Assembly: GCA_900552055.1 (NCBI GenBank)
Contig: URYI01000005.1
Coordinates: 1-46,487, forward strand
Reading direction: 5' to 3'
Length of the DNA: 46,487 bases
DNA from: an uncultured Eubacteriales bacterium
GTDB lineage: Bacteria > Bacillota > Clostridia > Christensenellales > QALW01
Below are positions 32,585-42,736 of the stretch, in pieces (positions within the stretch are counted from its first letter, which is position 1; the number at the start of each line of letters is the position of its first letter). The notes beneath the pieces are model-generated. The model saw only the letters and a program-made list of their open reading frames with translations, was not told where the DNA came from and searched no databases. The translations under genes and the position numbers were made by a program.

Positions 32585-34843
32585 ATGTACGCAAAGATTA
32601 TTACCGATATAGCGCATCAGGATGTGGACAGGATATATACCTACGGCGTACCTAAAGAGCTTGAAGCTGCTATTGCGCCGGGTATGCGCGTTATCGTTCC
32701 CTTCGGCGGACGCAAAGAGGTGGAAGGCTATGTGCTTTATTTAGCCGAGACTTCCAGCGTACCGCCTGAAAAACTTAAATATATTATAAGCGCGTGCGAC
32801 GAGTTCCCCGCGCTTAATCCCGACCAGCTTGAGCTTGCAAAATGGATGGCGCAGGAATATCACTGCATGCGCGCCAGCATTCTGCGGCTCTTTTTGCCTG
32901 CCGAAATGCGGGGCGGCCGGGTCAATAAAAAATATAAAACAACTGCCCGGCTTTCAGGGGATGAAGAGGCTCTGCAAAAAGTGCTTTCCAACGGCCGCAC
33001 GGGGGAAAAGCAGCGCAGGGTAATAAGCATGCTTATGCGCCACGGGCGGCTGGACTGCGCGGATATAGAGAAAGAGCTCGGCGGCGCGGGCACGACCCTT
33101 AAGACGCTGGAAAAGCATGGGGTAATAATATTGCAGAAAGAGGAAATCAGGAGAAATCCTTACGATTCCCTGGCCCCGGCGCCCGGCCAATGGCACGAAT
33201 TAAGACCCATGCAGGAGAACGCCCTGAGGCATATCATAAACAACATGGGCCAGGGAAGGGACGTGCTTTTGCACGGCATAACGGGCAGCGGCAAGACTGA
33301 AGTATATATGCGGGCGATTAAGCACGTTTTGGAGCAGGGGGGGAGCGCCATAATGCTTATCCCTGAAATCTCCCTTACCCCCCAAACGGTAGAGCGTTTC
33401 AGACAGCGGTTTGGAGAGAGCGTGGCCGTGCTGCACAGCGCGCTGAGCGCCGGGGAGCGCTATGACGAATGGAGGCGGATACGCCTTTCGGAGGCCAGGG
33501 TGGTGGTAGGCGCCCGCTCGGCAGTGTTTGCGCCCTGCGAAAATTTGAAGCTTATAATAATTGACGAAGCGCACGAGAGCTCTTATAATGCCGAAGGGCA
33601 CCCCGCTTACCGGGGCATAGAAGTGGCGAAAAAACGGATGAGGCTGTGCGGCGGAGCGCTTGTTCTGGGCAGCGCTACTCCCACGGTTGAGCAGTACTAC
33701 GAGGCCAAAAACGGCGCATATGATATTATAGAATTAACCGAGCGCATAAACGGGCGGCCGCTTCCCCAAATTGAAGTAGCGGATATGGCCGCTGAGCTGG
33801 CCGCAGGGAACAAATCTATTTTTTCCCGTCAGCTTTTTGAGGCGCTTAAGGAGACTATAGACCAGGGCAATCAGGCTATACTGTTTTTGAACCGGCGGGG
33901 GCACTCTACAATAGTCAACTGCCGGAGCTGCGGCAAGACCGTGCAGTGCGTCAACTGCGAGGTATCCATGACCTATCATCTCAGCGCGGTAAATTCGCGG
34001 ACGGGAAAGAATAGATTGCGGTGCCATTACTGCGGATACGAGATGCCCTATCCTGAGGTATGTCCCTATTGCGGGAGCAAATTTATAAAGCATATGGGCG
34101 CCGGAACGGAAAAGGTGGAGGAGCAGTTTAAAAAACTGTTCCCAGGCGTGGCTACGCTGCGCATGGATAACGATACCACGCGCACGCGCAACGCTCATCT
34201 TGAGATACTTTCCGCCTTTGCCCGCAGGGAAGCGCAGGTGCTTATAGGCACTCAGATGATAGCAAAAGGTTTAGATTTCCCGGCTGTGGCGCTGGTGGGC
34301 ATAGTTTCGGCTGATACCATGCTGCAGCTTCCCGATTACCGGAGCAGGGAGAAAACCTTTTCCCTTATAACGCAGGTGGCCGGCCGTGCGGGCCGGGCCG
34401 AAGCGGCGGGACGGGTCATACTTCAAACCTATACCCCCCGCCATTATGCTATAGTCAACGCTGTAAATTATGATTACGAGAATTTTTACAATACTGAGAT
34501 AATGCAGAGAAAGCAGGGGCTTTACCCTCCCTTTGCCCGATTGATCCGTCTGCTTTTTGTGTCCGAGGATTATGACGCTGCTAAAAGGGCGTGCATGTTT
34601 TCCTATCAGGAATTAACAAAAAGTTTAAAGGAGGCAGATTTATGGAGGAACGTAGTATTTCTTACCATGATGAGCGCTCCTATCGGAAGAATAAAGGGCC
34701 AATACAGGCAGCAGGTATTAATAAAGCTGCGCAGCGGCCCTGACTGCGATAAAGCCGAGCAATACATATTTGAGCATTATGATAAAATAGAAACAGATAA
34801 TTTTTATAAGGACATAGAGGTTAATCCGTCCAATTTATTTTAA
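32585..34843 (+). CDS. priA: Primosomal protein N' (replication restart helicase)
   Basis: 752 aa. N-terminal 3'-DNA-binding domain (1-105), winged-helix part, helicase lobe 1 with GITGSGKTEVY (Walker A) and IIDEAHESSYNAEGHPAYRG (DEAH), a zinc-binding insert CRSCGKTVQCVNC plus CHYCGYEMPYPEVCPYCG, and lobe 2 with GTQMIAKGLDFPAV and QVAGRAGRA. It reloads the replisome at stalled forks. The start lies seven bases after GAGGAAG. Confidence 0.96.
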   Translation: MYAKIITDIAHQDVDRIYTYGVPKELEAAIAPGMRVIVPFGGRKEVEGYVLYLAETSSVPPEKLKYIISACDEFPALNPDQLELAKWMAQEYHCMRASILRLFLPAEMRGGRVNKKYKTTARLSGDEEALQKVLSNGRTGEKQRRVISMLMRHGRLDCADIEKELGGAGTTLKTLEKHGVIILQKEEIRRNPYDSLAPAPGQWHELRPMQENALRHIINNMGQGRDVLLHGITGSGKTEVYMRAIKHVLEQGGSAIMLIPEISLTPQTVERFRQRFGESVAVLHSALSAGERYDEWRRIRLSEARVVVGARSAVFAPCENLKLIIIDEAHESSYNAEGHPAYRGIEVAKKRMRLCGGALVLGSATPTVEQYYEAKNGAYDIIELTERINGRPLPQIEVADMAAELAAGNKSIFSRQLFEALKETIDQGNQAILFLNRRGHSTIVNCRSCGKTVQCVNCEVSMTYHLSAVNSRTGKNRLRCHYCGYEMPYPEVCPYCGSKFIKHMGAGTEKVEEQFKKLFPGVATLRMDNDTTRTRNAHLEILSAFARREAQVLIGTQMIAKGLDFPAVALVGIVSADTMLQLPDYRSREKTFSLITQVAGRAGRAEAAGRVILQTYTPRHYAIVNAVNYDYENFYNTEIMQRKQGLYPPFARLIRLLFVSEDYDAAKRACMFSYQELTKSLKEADLWRNVVFLTMMSAPIGRIKGQYRQQVLIKLRSGPDCDKAEQYIFEHYDKIETDNFYKDIEVNPSNLF

Positions 34844-34858
34844 CAGGAGTAATGTAAA

Positions 34859-35311
34859 ATGGCGCTTAGAAATATTATTAAGGCTCCGGACGAGCTGTTA
34901 AGAAAAAAATCCAGGCCCGTGGAGAAAATAGACGGGAAGATAATAACCCTTCTGGACGATATGGCCGAAACCATGTACGCTAACGACGGAGTGGGCCTGG
35001 CTGCCGTTCAGGTGGGCATACTCAGGCGGGTAGTTGTGATTGATATAGGGGACGAGGAGATAGGGCTTATAGAGCTTATCAATCCCGTTATAAAAAAGAG
35101 CAGCGGCAGCCAGATTAATGAAGAGGGCTGCCTGAGTGTAGAAGGACGCCGGGGCAATGTTACGCGGCCGGCCAAATTGGTGGTTGAAGCCTATAACCGC
35201 GAGGGCCAGCTTATAAAATATACTGCCCAGGGTTATCTGGCTGTGGCCATGTGCCATGAAATAGACCATCTGGACGGCGTTTTGTTTACAGATAAGCTGG
35301 AGGAAGCATGA
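34859..35311 (+). CDS. def: Peptide deformylase
   Basis: 150 aa. All three motifs: GVGLAAVQ (motif 1), EGCLSV (motif 2, metal Cys) and HEIDHLDG (motif 3, two metal His and the catalytic Glu). Removes the N-formyl group from new proteins, working with Fmt encoded next (4-nt overlap). Confidence 0.97.
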   Translation: MALRNIIKAPDELLRKKSRPVEKIDGKIITLLDDMAETMYANDGVGLAAVQVGILRRVVVIDIGDEEIGLIELINPVIKKSSGSQINEEGCLSVEGRRGNVTRPAKLVVEAYNREGQLIKYTAQGYLAVAMCHEIDHLDGVLFTDKLEEA

Positions 35312-36255
35312 GAATAGCTTTTTTGGGTACGCCTGATTTTGCAGTGCCCTCTTTAAGGGCGCTTAATAATGCCGGATACGAGATAGCGGGCGTTTTTACT
35401 CAGCCCGACCGGCCCAAGGGGCGGGGAAAGGCGCTGTCAGCGCCTGCCGTTAAGGCCTGCGCGCTGGAGCTGGGACTGGATGTGTATCAGTTTGAAAAAA
35501 TAAAGTCTGCTGAAGGCGTGGCGGCTCTGAAAAAAATATCGCCTGAACTCATGGTGACGGCGGCTTTTGGGCAGATACTTTCGCGTGAGATTTTGGAAAT
35601 TCCCTCTTTGGGTTGCATTAATGTCCACGCGTCCCTGCTTCCTAAATACCGCGGCGCGGCGCCCATCCAATGGGCTGTAATTAACGGCGAAAAAGTCACG
35701 GGCGTTACCACAATGTTTACCGATATAGGCCTGGATACTGGGGATATGCTTTTAAAAAGGGAATTAGAGATACTGCCGAATGAAACGGCGGGCGAACTTT
35801 TTGACCGCTTGAGCGTTTTGGGCGCGCAGGTGCTTTTGGATACGCTTAAATCGCTGGAGGCGGGCACGCTCGTAAGGGTTAAGCAGGATGAAACTCAGGC
35901 CAGCTATTATCCCATTATAAAAAAAGAGGACGGGCTTATGGATTTCAACGCTTCGCCCGAACAGACGGTAAATTTCGTCAGGGGCATGACTCCCTGGCCG
36001 GGCGCTTATTGCTTTTTAAACGGGGAACGCTTAAAAGTTGGGACGGCATTGCCCGGAATTGCAAAAAGACCCGAAAACGCCGCTAATGGAGAAGTGTTGG
36101 CCGGCGACGCTAAAAACGGGCTTGTTATTGCAGTAAACGGCGGAACTGTCCGGCTGGCCAGAATACAGTTCCCCGGTCAGCGCATGATGGAGGACTCTGA
36201 ATACCTGCGCGGGCATTGCGTAAAAACGGGCGAGATATTGAAGGGCAAGCCTTAA
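35308..36255 (+). CDS. fmt: Methionyl-tRNA formyltransferase
   Basis: 315 aa. [12 protein letters not shown] at the start, [19 protein letters not shown] with the catalytic Asn-His region, and GLDTGDML; the C-terminal OB domain starts near 205. It formylates initiator Met-tRNA. The ATG overlaps the def stop codon. Confidence 0.97.
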   Translation: MRIAFLGTPDFAVPSLRALNNAGYEIAGVFTQPDRPKGRGKALSAPAVKACALELGLDVYQFEKIKSAEGVAALKKISPELMVTAAFGQILSREILEIPSLGCINVHASLLPKYRGAAPIQWAVINGEKVTGVTTMFTDIGLDTGDMLLKRELEILPNETAGELFDRLSVLGAQVLLDTLKSLEAGTLVRVKQDETQASYYPIIKKEDGLMDFNASPEQTVNFVRGMTPWPGAYCFLNGERLKVGTALPGIAKRPENAANGEVLAGDAKNGLVIAVNGGTVRLARIQFPGQRMMEDSEYLRGHCVKTGEILKGKP

Positions 36256-36294
36256 CAGCTTGCATCAAAGTTTAGGCGGGAGCAAGTTTTTTTG

Positions 36295-37605
36295 ATGGAC
36301 GAGAGATATCAGGCATACGAAATGTTTAAAAGCATAGTGAGGCAGGGCCAGTATTCCAATCTTGCCGCTAAAGAGCTTTTGCAGGGGAGCAAAGAAGATA
36401 AAAGGCTGGTTCACGCTACGGTTATGGGAGCGCTGGACAAGCTTATTTATCTTGATTATGTTATCCGTGCGTATGCCAAGGGCAGGATCCGGCCGGTTGT
36501 GCATGATATCCTGCGTTTGGGCGTATATCAGCTGCTTTTTATGGATATTCCTTCCTACGCGGTATGCTCCGAATGGACCGGCCTTGCCGGGAAATTGGGT
36601 AAAGGCGCGCAGAAGGGCTATATTAACGGCGTGCTCCGCGCCGTGAGCAGGGATGCCGGGAATCTGCCCCTGCCTGATAAAATTTTCCAGCCTGAAAAAT
36701 ATCTATCGGTAAAATACAGCTATCCGGAATTTCTGGTTAAGGAGAGCGTGGCAGAACGGGGCTTTGAAGAAACAGAAAAAATGCTTTCATACCAGCCTGA
36801 GTATTATACTTCCGTCAGGTTTAACCAAAGGAAAATAAGCCGGGAGGATTTTATTAAGGAGCTGGACAGGCTGGATTGCCAATATAAACCGGGATTATTA
36901 TATAAAGATGTCTTTTTGATTAAGGGAAATAAAATTTTTCAGGACAATTTATTTAAATCGGGAATTTGCTCTGTTCAAAGCGAGCCATCTGTGCTAGTAT
37001 GTAATGTAGCCAATCCGGTTAAGAACTCAAGGGTATTGGACTGCTGCGCGGCGCCCGGCGGAAAAAGCGTATATATGGCCCAGCTTATGGGTTCAGGCGA
37101 ATTAATTGCTCTGGATAAATACGAGCACCGGGTTAAGCTTATAAAAGCCAATGCGGCCAGGTGCGGCTTGGAGGATATAATTAAGGCCGGCGTTTGGGAC
37201 GCCTCGGAATTTAATGACGGGCTGGGGATGTTTGACGTGGTGCTGGTAGACGCGCCCTGCTCAGGGCTGGGGGTAACAGCGGGCAAGCCGGATATCAAAC
37301 TGCGCGTTACGCCCGAAAGCCTCTGCCAAACTGAAGCGCTCCAGAAGAGCATATTAAATACTGCGGCGCGGTATGTGCGTCCGGGCGGCGCTCTTGTATA
37401 CTCCACCTGCACTATAAGAAGCAGGGAAAATCAGCTTCAGGCTGAGCAGTTCTTAAAGGAGCACGGGGATTTTGAAGCGGACTGTGCTTACAAATATGCT
37501 CCCGGCGCCCTTTTAAGGCGGGAAGGGGATTTTATTTCATTAATGCCGCATATAGATAATACCGAGGGCTTTTTTATAGCCCGTTTTATAAGGAAAGATA
37601 ATTGA
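36295..37605 (+). CDS. rsmB: 16S rRNA (cytosine-967-C5) methyltransferase
   Basis: 436 aa. NusB-like RNA-binding domain (1-140), then a Rossmann methyltransferase with CCAAPGGKSVYMAQLM (SAM loop), DAPCSGLG and STCTI carrying the two catalytic cysteines. Start: ATG 36295 or the TTG just before it; GGCGGGAG lies about 12 bases upstream. The small metallopeptidase gene that some Firmicutes have between fmt and rsmB is absent. Confidence 0.95.
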   Translation: MDERYQAYEMFKSIVRQGQYSNLAAKELLQGSKEDKRLVHATVMGALDKLIYLDYVIRAYAKGRIRPVVHDILRLGVYQLLFMDIPSYAVCSEWTGLAGKLGKGAQKGYINGVLRAVSRDAGNLPLPDKIFQPEKYLSVKYSYPEFLVKESVAERGFEETEKMLSYQPEYYTSVRFNQRKISREDFIKELDRLDCQYKPGLLYKDVFLIKGNKIFQDNLFKSGICSVQSEPSVLVCNVANPVKNSRVLDCCAAPGGKSVYMAQLMGSGELIALDKYEHRVKLIKANAARCGLEDIIKAGVWDASEFNDGLGMFDVVLVDAPCSGLGVTAGKPDIKLRVTPESLCQTEALQKSILNTAARYVRPGGALVYSTCTIRSRENQLQAEQFLKEHGDFEADCAYKYAPGALLRREGDFISLMPHIDNTEGFFIARFIRKDN

Positions 37606-37607
37606 CC

Positions 37608-38645
37608 ATGGCGCTGATGGATATGGAAATTAAAGAGCTGGAGGCGCTTTTAAAGGATTTGGGACAGCCGGCTTTTAGAGCAGGACAGCTTTTTACCTGG
37701 CTGGCTAAGGGCGTTAGTCTGGATGAAATGAGCAATCTGCCCTTGGGACTGCGCCAGGAGCTTAAAAAAATTTCGCTGGGCGGGGCTGAAATATACAGCC
37801 GGCTGGTTTCCAAGCTGGACGGCACCCGCAAATACCTCTTCAGCCTCACGGACGGCAATATAATTGAAGGGGTGCTGATGAAATATAACTACGGCAATAC
37901 CCTTTGTGTTTCTTCACAGGTGGGCTGCCGGATGGGCTGCGCCTTTTGTGCCTCTACTCTGGACGGCCTGGTCAGGAATCTTGCTCCGGGCGAAATGTAC
38001 GGCCAGATTACAAGCGTCAATAATGAATTGCGCAGCGAGGGGGAGCGGCTTATTTCCCATGTTGTAGTTATGGGCAGCGGTGAACCTTTGGAGAATTTTG
38101 ACAACCTGATAAAGTTCCTGCGCCTTATTAACAGCCCGGACGGCCTTAATATAGGCATGCGCAATATTTCCGTTTCCACCTGCGGACTGGCGGATAGGAT
38201 AGAGGAGCTGGCCCGCCTCAAATTGGGTGTAACTCTTTCCATTTCCCTGCATGCGCCCGAAGACGAACTGCGCAGGAAGATTATGCCTGTAGCCAATAAA
38301 TATCCGCTGGAACGGCTTATGGAGGCTGCTAAATATTATATACATGAAACAGGCAGAAGGGTTATTTTTGAATATATACTGCTTAACGGCGTAAATGACA
38401 GCCGGGAGCATGCCAGGGCGCTTAAGCGCTTATTAAAAGGCATGCAGTGCCATGTGAATCTTATAAGGATGAATGATGTCAGTGAGCGGGAGCTTAAAGG
38501 GTCTTCGCCTAAAGCGGCGCAGGCCTTTAAAGCGGAATTGGACAGCCTGAATGTTTCCTGCACTATAAGGCGGGAAATGGGGCAGGATATTAACGGTGCG
38601 TGCGGACAGCTGAGAAGAAAGACTATTGAGGGAGGGCGCATATGA
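37608..38645 (+). CDS. rlmN: 23S rRNA/tRNA A2503-C2/A37 methyltransferase RlmN
   Basis: 345 aa from the ATG at 37608, about ten bases after AAGGAAAG; a TTG at 37602 overlapping the rsmB stop is an alternative. Radical SAM CRMGCAFC motif, GSGEPLENFDN, SLHAPEDELRRKIMP, and a C-terminal SCTIRREMGQDINGACGQL with the methyl-carrier Cys. Modifies the peptidyl-transferase centre. It overlaps prpC by 4 nt. Confidence 0.96.
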   Translation: MALMDMEIKELEALLKDLGQPAFRAGQLFTWLAKGVSLDEMSNLPLGLRQELKKISLGGAEIYSRLVSKLDGTRKYLFSLTDGNIIEGVLMKYNYGNTLCVSSQVGCRMGCAFCASTLDGLVRNLAPGEMYGQITSVNNELRSEGERLISHVVVMGSGEPLENFDNLIKFLRLINSPDGLNIGMRNISVSTCGLADRIEELARLKLGVTLSISLHAPEDELRRKIMPVANKYPLERLMEAAKYYIHETGRRVIFEYILLNGVNDSREHARALKRLLKGMQCHVNLIRMNDVSERELKGSSPKAAQAFKAELDSLNVSCTIRREMGQDINGACGQLRRKTIEGGRI

Positions 38646-39370
38646 AGTACGCCGTAAAAAGCGTTGTGGGCCGGGTCAGGAGCAGCAACCAGGATTTTTA
38701 CCATGTTCCCAGGCCGGGCGCAGGGCCGGATAATCTTTTTATTGTAGCGGACGGCATGGGAGGCAGAAATGCGGGCGAGGTAGCCAGTACTCTTGCGGTG
38801 TGCACGGTATGCGAATATATAAGTTCGCATCTGCCCAAGGAGGACATAGCCCTGCTGCTGAGGAGTGCTGTGGCCGAGGCCAATAAGGTCATATATACAG
38901 CGGGCCGCTCGGATAAAAAATACAATGATATGGGTACCACCATTACGGCCGCGTATATTTATGACGACATAATATATTTGGCGCAGGTGGGGGACAGCCG
39001 AGCCTATCTGTATAACGGACAGGAGCTTCGCCAGCTCACTGTGGACCATTCCTATGTCCAGGAACTGGTCTCCTTAGGCCTCATCTCTTCCCGCGAGGCG
39101 GAGCACCATCCTGAAAAAAATATGATAACCCGCGCGCTGGGAACTGAGCGCTATATAAACGTGGACGTCTATCAGGTGCCGTGGAAAAACAACGAGCTTT
39201 TGCTGCTCTGCTCTGACGGCTTAACCAATATGCTGGAAGGCTCGGATATAGTTAAAATACTTTCGCGGCCGGGCACATGCGATGAATATGTCGAGGCGCT
39301 GGTAAGCGCCGCGGAGGAAGCAGGCGGCAGAGATAATATAACGGCCATATGCGTCAGCCGGGAAGGCTGA
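38642..39370 (+). CDS. prpC: PP2C-family Ser/Thr phosphatase (PrpC/Stp)
   Basis: 242 aa. VADGMGGRNAGEVAS, GDSRAYLY, CSDGLTNML and GGRDNITAI are the four metal-binding motifs of bacterial PP2C enzymes. It reverses phosphorylation by the PASTA kinase encoded 178 bp downstream; the pair is universal in Firmicutes. Start overlaps the rlmN stop. Confidence 0.96.
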   Translation: MKYAVKSVVGRVRSSNQDFYHVPRPGAGPDNLFIVADGMGGRNAGEVASTLAVCTVCEYISSHLPKEDIALLLRSAVAEANKVIYTAGRSDKKYNDMGTTITAAYIYDDIIYLAQVGDSRAYLYNGQELRQLTVDHSYVQELVSLGLISSREAEHHPEKNMITRALGTERYINVDVYQVPWKNNELLLLCSDGLTNMLEGSDIVKILSRPGTCDEYVEALVSAAEEAGGRDNITAICVSREG

Positions 39371-39548
39371 GCAAACGGAGGAATTTGCTAAGGCTCTGAA
39401 GAAAACGACACAGCTTCTGATGAATGGATATTTAAGTCTCCTGAAAATAAGTTTTGGAGAGCAAGCCTGAAAACCGGGTTTTAAATAGTTAGGCGCTTAT
39501 GAGCGCAATACCCTTTCCGGGGAGCCGGATGCTGTAAGGAGTGATTTA

Positions 39549-41804
39549 ATGGAAAACACCATTAACGGCAGATATGAGATAATTTGCAAGCTGGGCGCAG
39601 GCGGAACCAGCATAGTTTATAAGGCGCGTGATTTAAGCACGGGCAAGCTGGCGGCAGTTAAAGTGCTCAGGGAAGAGTTTGTGGATAACGCAGAGCAGAT
39701 AGACCGCTTTATGCGCGAATCACACACTCTCTCCAATCTGTCCCATCCTAATATAGTCAATATTCTTGATGTGGGCCAGATGCCGGACGGGCGGTATTAT
39801 ATAGCGACTGATTATGTGGACGGCCTGACCCTGAAGGAATATATAAAGGCCAAGGGCTGTCTCAGCTTTGAGGAAATAATTGACGCGGCGCTTCAAATAT
39901 GCGATGGCCTTGAGCATGCGCACGATAACAACATAATACATCGGGACATAAAGCCGCAGAATATTCTGCTTTCAGTGGATGGTACCCTTAAAGTTGCTGA
40001 TTTCGGCATTGCCAGGGTATTAAATCAGAATACCCTTACTATGGCCGGCAAGGACGTAGTGGGTTCAGTACACTATATTTCCCCTGAACAGGCCAGGGGC
40101 ATGCATATAGATAAGCGCTCGGATATTTATTCTTTAGGCGTTGTGCTTTACGAAATGGCCACGGGCAAGCTGCCCTATGGAGGAAGCGAAGCGATAACTG
40201 TAGCTATGAAGCATGTTAATCAGCTTCCGCGCAAGCCTAAGGATGTCAACCCTGATATACCCCAATGCTTAAACGATATAATTTTAAAATGCCTTGCCAA
40301 GGACCCGGCTCTGCGCTATCAGAGCATTAAGGAATTGAAGCAGGATTTGGAGGGGGCGGCCAATGACCCTGAGGGCTATGTTATATCCGCTGCGGTTAAG
40401 CGCAGCGAAAGCGGGCTGAGGATAAATGAAGATGAGCCTCAGGACGAGAACGTGCAGCCTGTACGAAAGCATAAGAGCGGAGAAAAGCCAGAACCTGAAA
40501 ATAAAAAGCAGGTTCATAAAAAGCTTATTCTGCTTATTACTTCGGTTGTGCTTGCTCTTGCTGTTTTAATTGTGAGCGCCGTGCTTATTACGCAGAGTTT
40601 GCCTAATGAAGCAACGGATACTCCTGCGCCCAGCGGGGAAATAATTGTTCCCAATGTGGTAGATAAGACCTATGCGCAGGCCATCTCTGAATTGCAGGCA
40701 CTGAATCTGAGGGTGCGCAAGCTGAACAACGTCTCTCTTAATCCTGGCCAGCAGCTGTTTATTTCATTGCAGAGCCCAGGTGAAGGTACGGTTGTGAGCG
40801 CTCATGCAGTGGTAGAACTGACTGTAGAGGCAAGGGAAGTGGGAGTGCAGGAAGAGTATGTTAAGATGCCCGATTTAAAAAAGCTTACCAAGGAGCAGGC
40901 TGAAGAAACTCTTAATAATATGGGCTTGGTTCTGGTTAAAGTAACCGAGGAGCAAAATTCCGAATATGAAGCAGGACAGGTCATATCTCAGTCCATTCAG
41001 CCTGAAACAGATGTGCTGGTCGGGTCGACGGTAGAAATAGTTATTGCAAGCGAGGCGCCCAAGAAAGTGCTTCCCGATTTGACTGGAAAAACCCTGGACG
41101 AAGCCAAGCAGCTTTTGGAGAGCAATGGATTTATATATAAAGGCATAAAGGGCTGGGAAGCCTCTAATACTGTGGAGGCCAATTTGGTATGCCGTCAGGA
41201 GCCTGCTGCTTTGAGCGAATATAGTATGGATGAGCAGGTAGAAGTTGTGGTATATGTCAGCAATGGCCCTGAACGCATATATACGGCCAATCTGGAATAT
41301 ACCTATCCTCTTTATAATGAAGAGGACAGCGCTTCCTTCCGCGTGGTATATGTTGATTCAAACGGAAATGAGAAATTAATTGAGGAACGCACGGTAGTAA
41401 AAGGGGAAAATGCGGTCTGCAATTATTCTGTGAGCCTTACAGAGCCTGCGGAATACACTGTTTACGTTTATAAGAACGGCCAGCTTTACGAAAGCTTTCC
41501 GCTTTATTTTTACGACCAGAACGGGAATGTAGCTTATCCATATGAAGGCTCAATTACCATAGAATTCCCGCAGACCAACGAGGCTGCTACATATGAAGTA
41601 GTGTATTATAAGGGCAGCGACAGGATAGTGGTGGATACGCGCACTGTGCAGCCGGGTCAGGCGGAGAGTTTTGTATATACAGCTATAACGGGCGTGCCTG
41701 AAATACGAACTATTTATCTATTTAAGGACGGTGTTCAGTACGGCAGCCCCTATACTATGTATTTCTATGACCAGGACGGCAACAGAGTAGTGCCAGAAGC
41801 TTAA
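39549..41804 (+). CDS. prkC: PASTA-domain Ser/Thr protein kinase with extra C-terminal tandem domains
   Basis: 751 aa. Kinase domain (about 9-270): LGAGGTSIVYKA, Lys38, HRDIKPQN (131-138), DFG (151-153), GSVHYISPEQ. Juxtamembrane linker to 323, one membrane helix (326-347), then three PASTA domains (364-428, 436-501, 503-572) that bind muropeptide or lipid II in known kinases. Unusual: about 180 more residues with two similar units (580-660 and 669-745), each ending FYDQ(N/D)GN after a Tyr-rich beta pattern (FRVVYVDSNG / YEVVYYKGS; YVYKNGQLYESFPLYFYD / YLFKDGVQYGSPYTMYFYD). They look like immunoglobulin-type beta domains and may reach a different wall ligand. AAGGAGTG site. Confidence 0.95.
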   Translation: MENTINGRYEIICKLGAGGTSIVYKARDLSTGKLAAVKVLREEFVDNAEQIDRFMRESHTLSNLSHPNIVNILDVGQMPDGRYYIATDYVDGLTLKEYIKAKGCLSFEEIIDAALQICDGLEHAHDNNIIHRDIKPQNILLSVDGTLKVADFGIARVLNQNTLTMAGKDVVGSVHYISPEQARGMHIDKRSDIYSLGVVLYEMATGKLPYGGSEAITVAMKHVNQLPRKPKDVNPDIPQCLNDIILKCLAKDPALRYQSIKELKQDLEGAANDPEGYVISAAVKRSESGLRINEDEPQDENVQPVRKHKSGEKPEPENKKQVHKKLILLITSVVLALAVLIVSAVLITQSLPNEATDTPAPSGEIIVPNVVDKTYAQAISELQALNLRVRKLNNVSLNPGQQLFISLQSPGEGTVVSAHAVVELTVEAREVGVQEEYVKMPDLKKLTKEQAEETLNNMGLVLVKVTEEQNSEYEAGQVISQSIQPETDVLVGSTVEIVIASEAPKKVLPDLTGKTLDEAKQLLESNGFIYKGIKGWEASNTVEANLVCRQEPAALSEYSMDEQVEVVVYVSNGPERIYTANLEYTYPLYNEEDSASFRVVYVDSNGNEKLIEERTVVKGENAVCNYSVSLTEPAEYTVYVYKNGQLYESFPLYFYDQNGNVAYPYEGSITIEFPQTNEAATYEVVYYKGSDRIVVDTRTVQPGQAESFVYTAITGVPEIRTIYLFKDGVQYGSPYTMYFYDQDGNRVVPEA

Positions 41805-41851
41805 ATAAGCTAATATACAGAGGGGTAGCGGGGTATAAAAAGGGAGGATAA

Positions 41852-42736
41852 ATGTCAGAGGGCCTTATTTATAAAGTACTTGCGGGAACCTATTTCATCA
41901 GCCTGGACGGAGCGCATATCCAGGCAAAGGCTGCGGGCCGCTTCAGGAAGGAAAAACTGGAACCTAAAGTAGGGGATAGAGTGATTTTGAGGCCGCCCCA
42001 GGGTGAAGGCAGTTTTTGGCTCATAGAGAGCATTAATGAAAGGAAAAATGAGCTGCTTAGGCCGCCTGTTGCAAATATAGACAGACTGGTTATTGTGCTT
42101 TCGCCTGTTTATCCCGCTCCCGATTTATCCTTGGCGGATTTATTAATAAGCTATTGCAGGCATTTTGAGATTAAGCCTGTCATATGTATTAATAAGATGG
42201 ATATGGACAAGCAGGGCGCGCAGGCGCTTAAGGAGCAGTATGATTCATGCGGAATAGATGCAGTTTGTGTTTCAGCTCACAAGGGGCAGGGTATAGACCG
42301 GCTGCGCTCACTCCTGGGCAGAGGAGTAAATTGTTTTGCGGGCCAGTCGGCCGTAGGCAAAAGCTCGCTGCTTAATTGCCTTATAGAGGGCGGAAGGTTA
42401 AAGACAGGCGGGCTCAGCCGCAAAACCGACCGGGGCAGGCATACCACCCGGCAGTGCGAGCTGATGGAATATGAGCCCGATTGCTTTTTTATAGATACGC
42501 CCGGCTTTTCTCTGCTGGAGCAGATGCTGATGCCGCCCGAAGATTTTACGGCGCTTTATTACGAATTTGATAAATACGCTCCGTTTTGCCGCTTCAGGGG
42601 CTGTTCTCATGTCAATGAACCCGGCTGCGCCGTTAAAGAGGCGGTTGCAAAGGGAGAGCTTTCATCTCAAAGGTATGAAAGATATAAAAATCTTTATAAA
42701 ATAACAGAGGAAAACTGGAGGAAGAGATATGATTAA
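41852..42736 (+). CDS. rsgA: Ribosome small-subunit GTPase RsgA (circularly permuted)
   Basis: 294 aa. N-terminal OB domain (1-70), then a permuted G domain with NKMD before GQSAVGKSSLLNCL (P-loop), TTRQ and DTPGF, and a C-terminal zinc site CRFRGCSHVNEPGCAVKEA. Acts late in 30S maturation. It follows prkC as in Bacillus and overlaps rpe by 8 bp. Confidence 0.97.
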   Translation: MSEGLIYKVLAGTYFISLDGAHIQAKAAGRFRKEKLEPKVGDRVILRPPQGEGSFWLIESINERKNELLRPPVANIDRLVIVLSPVYPAPDLSLADLLISYCRHFEIKPVICINKMDMDKQGAQALKEQYDSCGIDAVCVSAHKGQGIDRLRSLLGRGVNCFAGQSAVGKSSLLNCLIEGGRLKTGGLSRKTDRGRHTTRQCELMEYEPDCFFIDTPGFSLLEQMLMPPEDFTALYYEFDKYAPFCRFRGCSHVNEPGCAVKEAVAKGELSSQRYERYKNLYKITEENWRKRYD

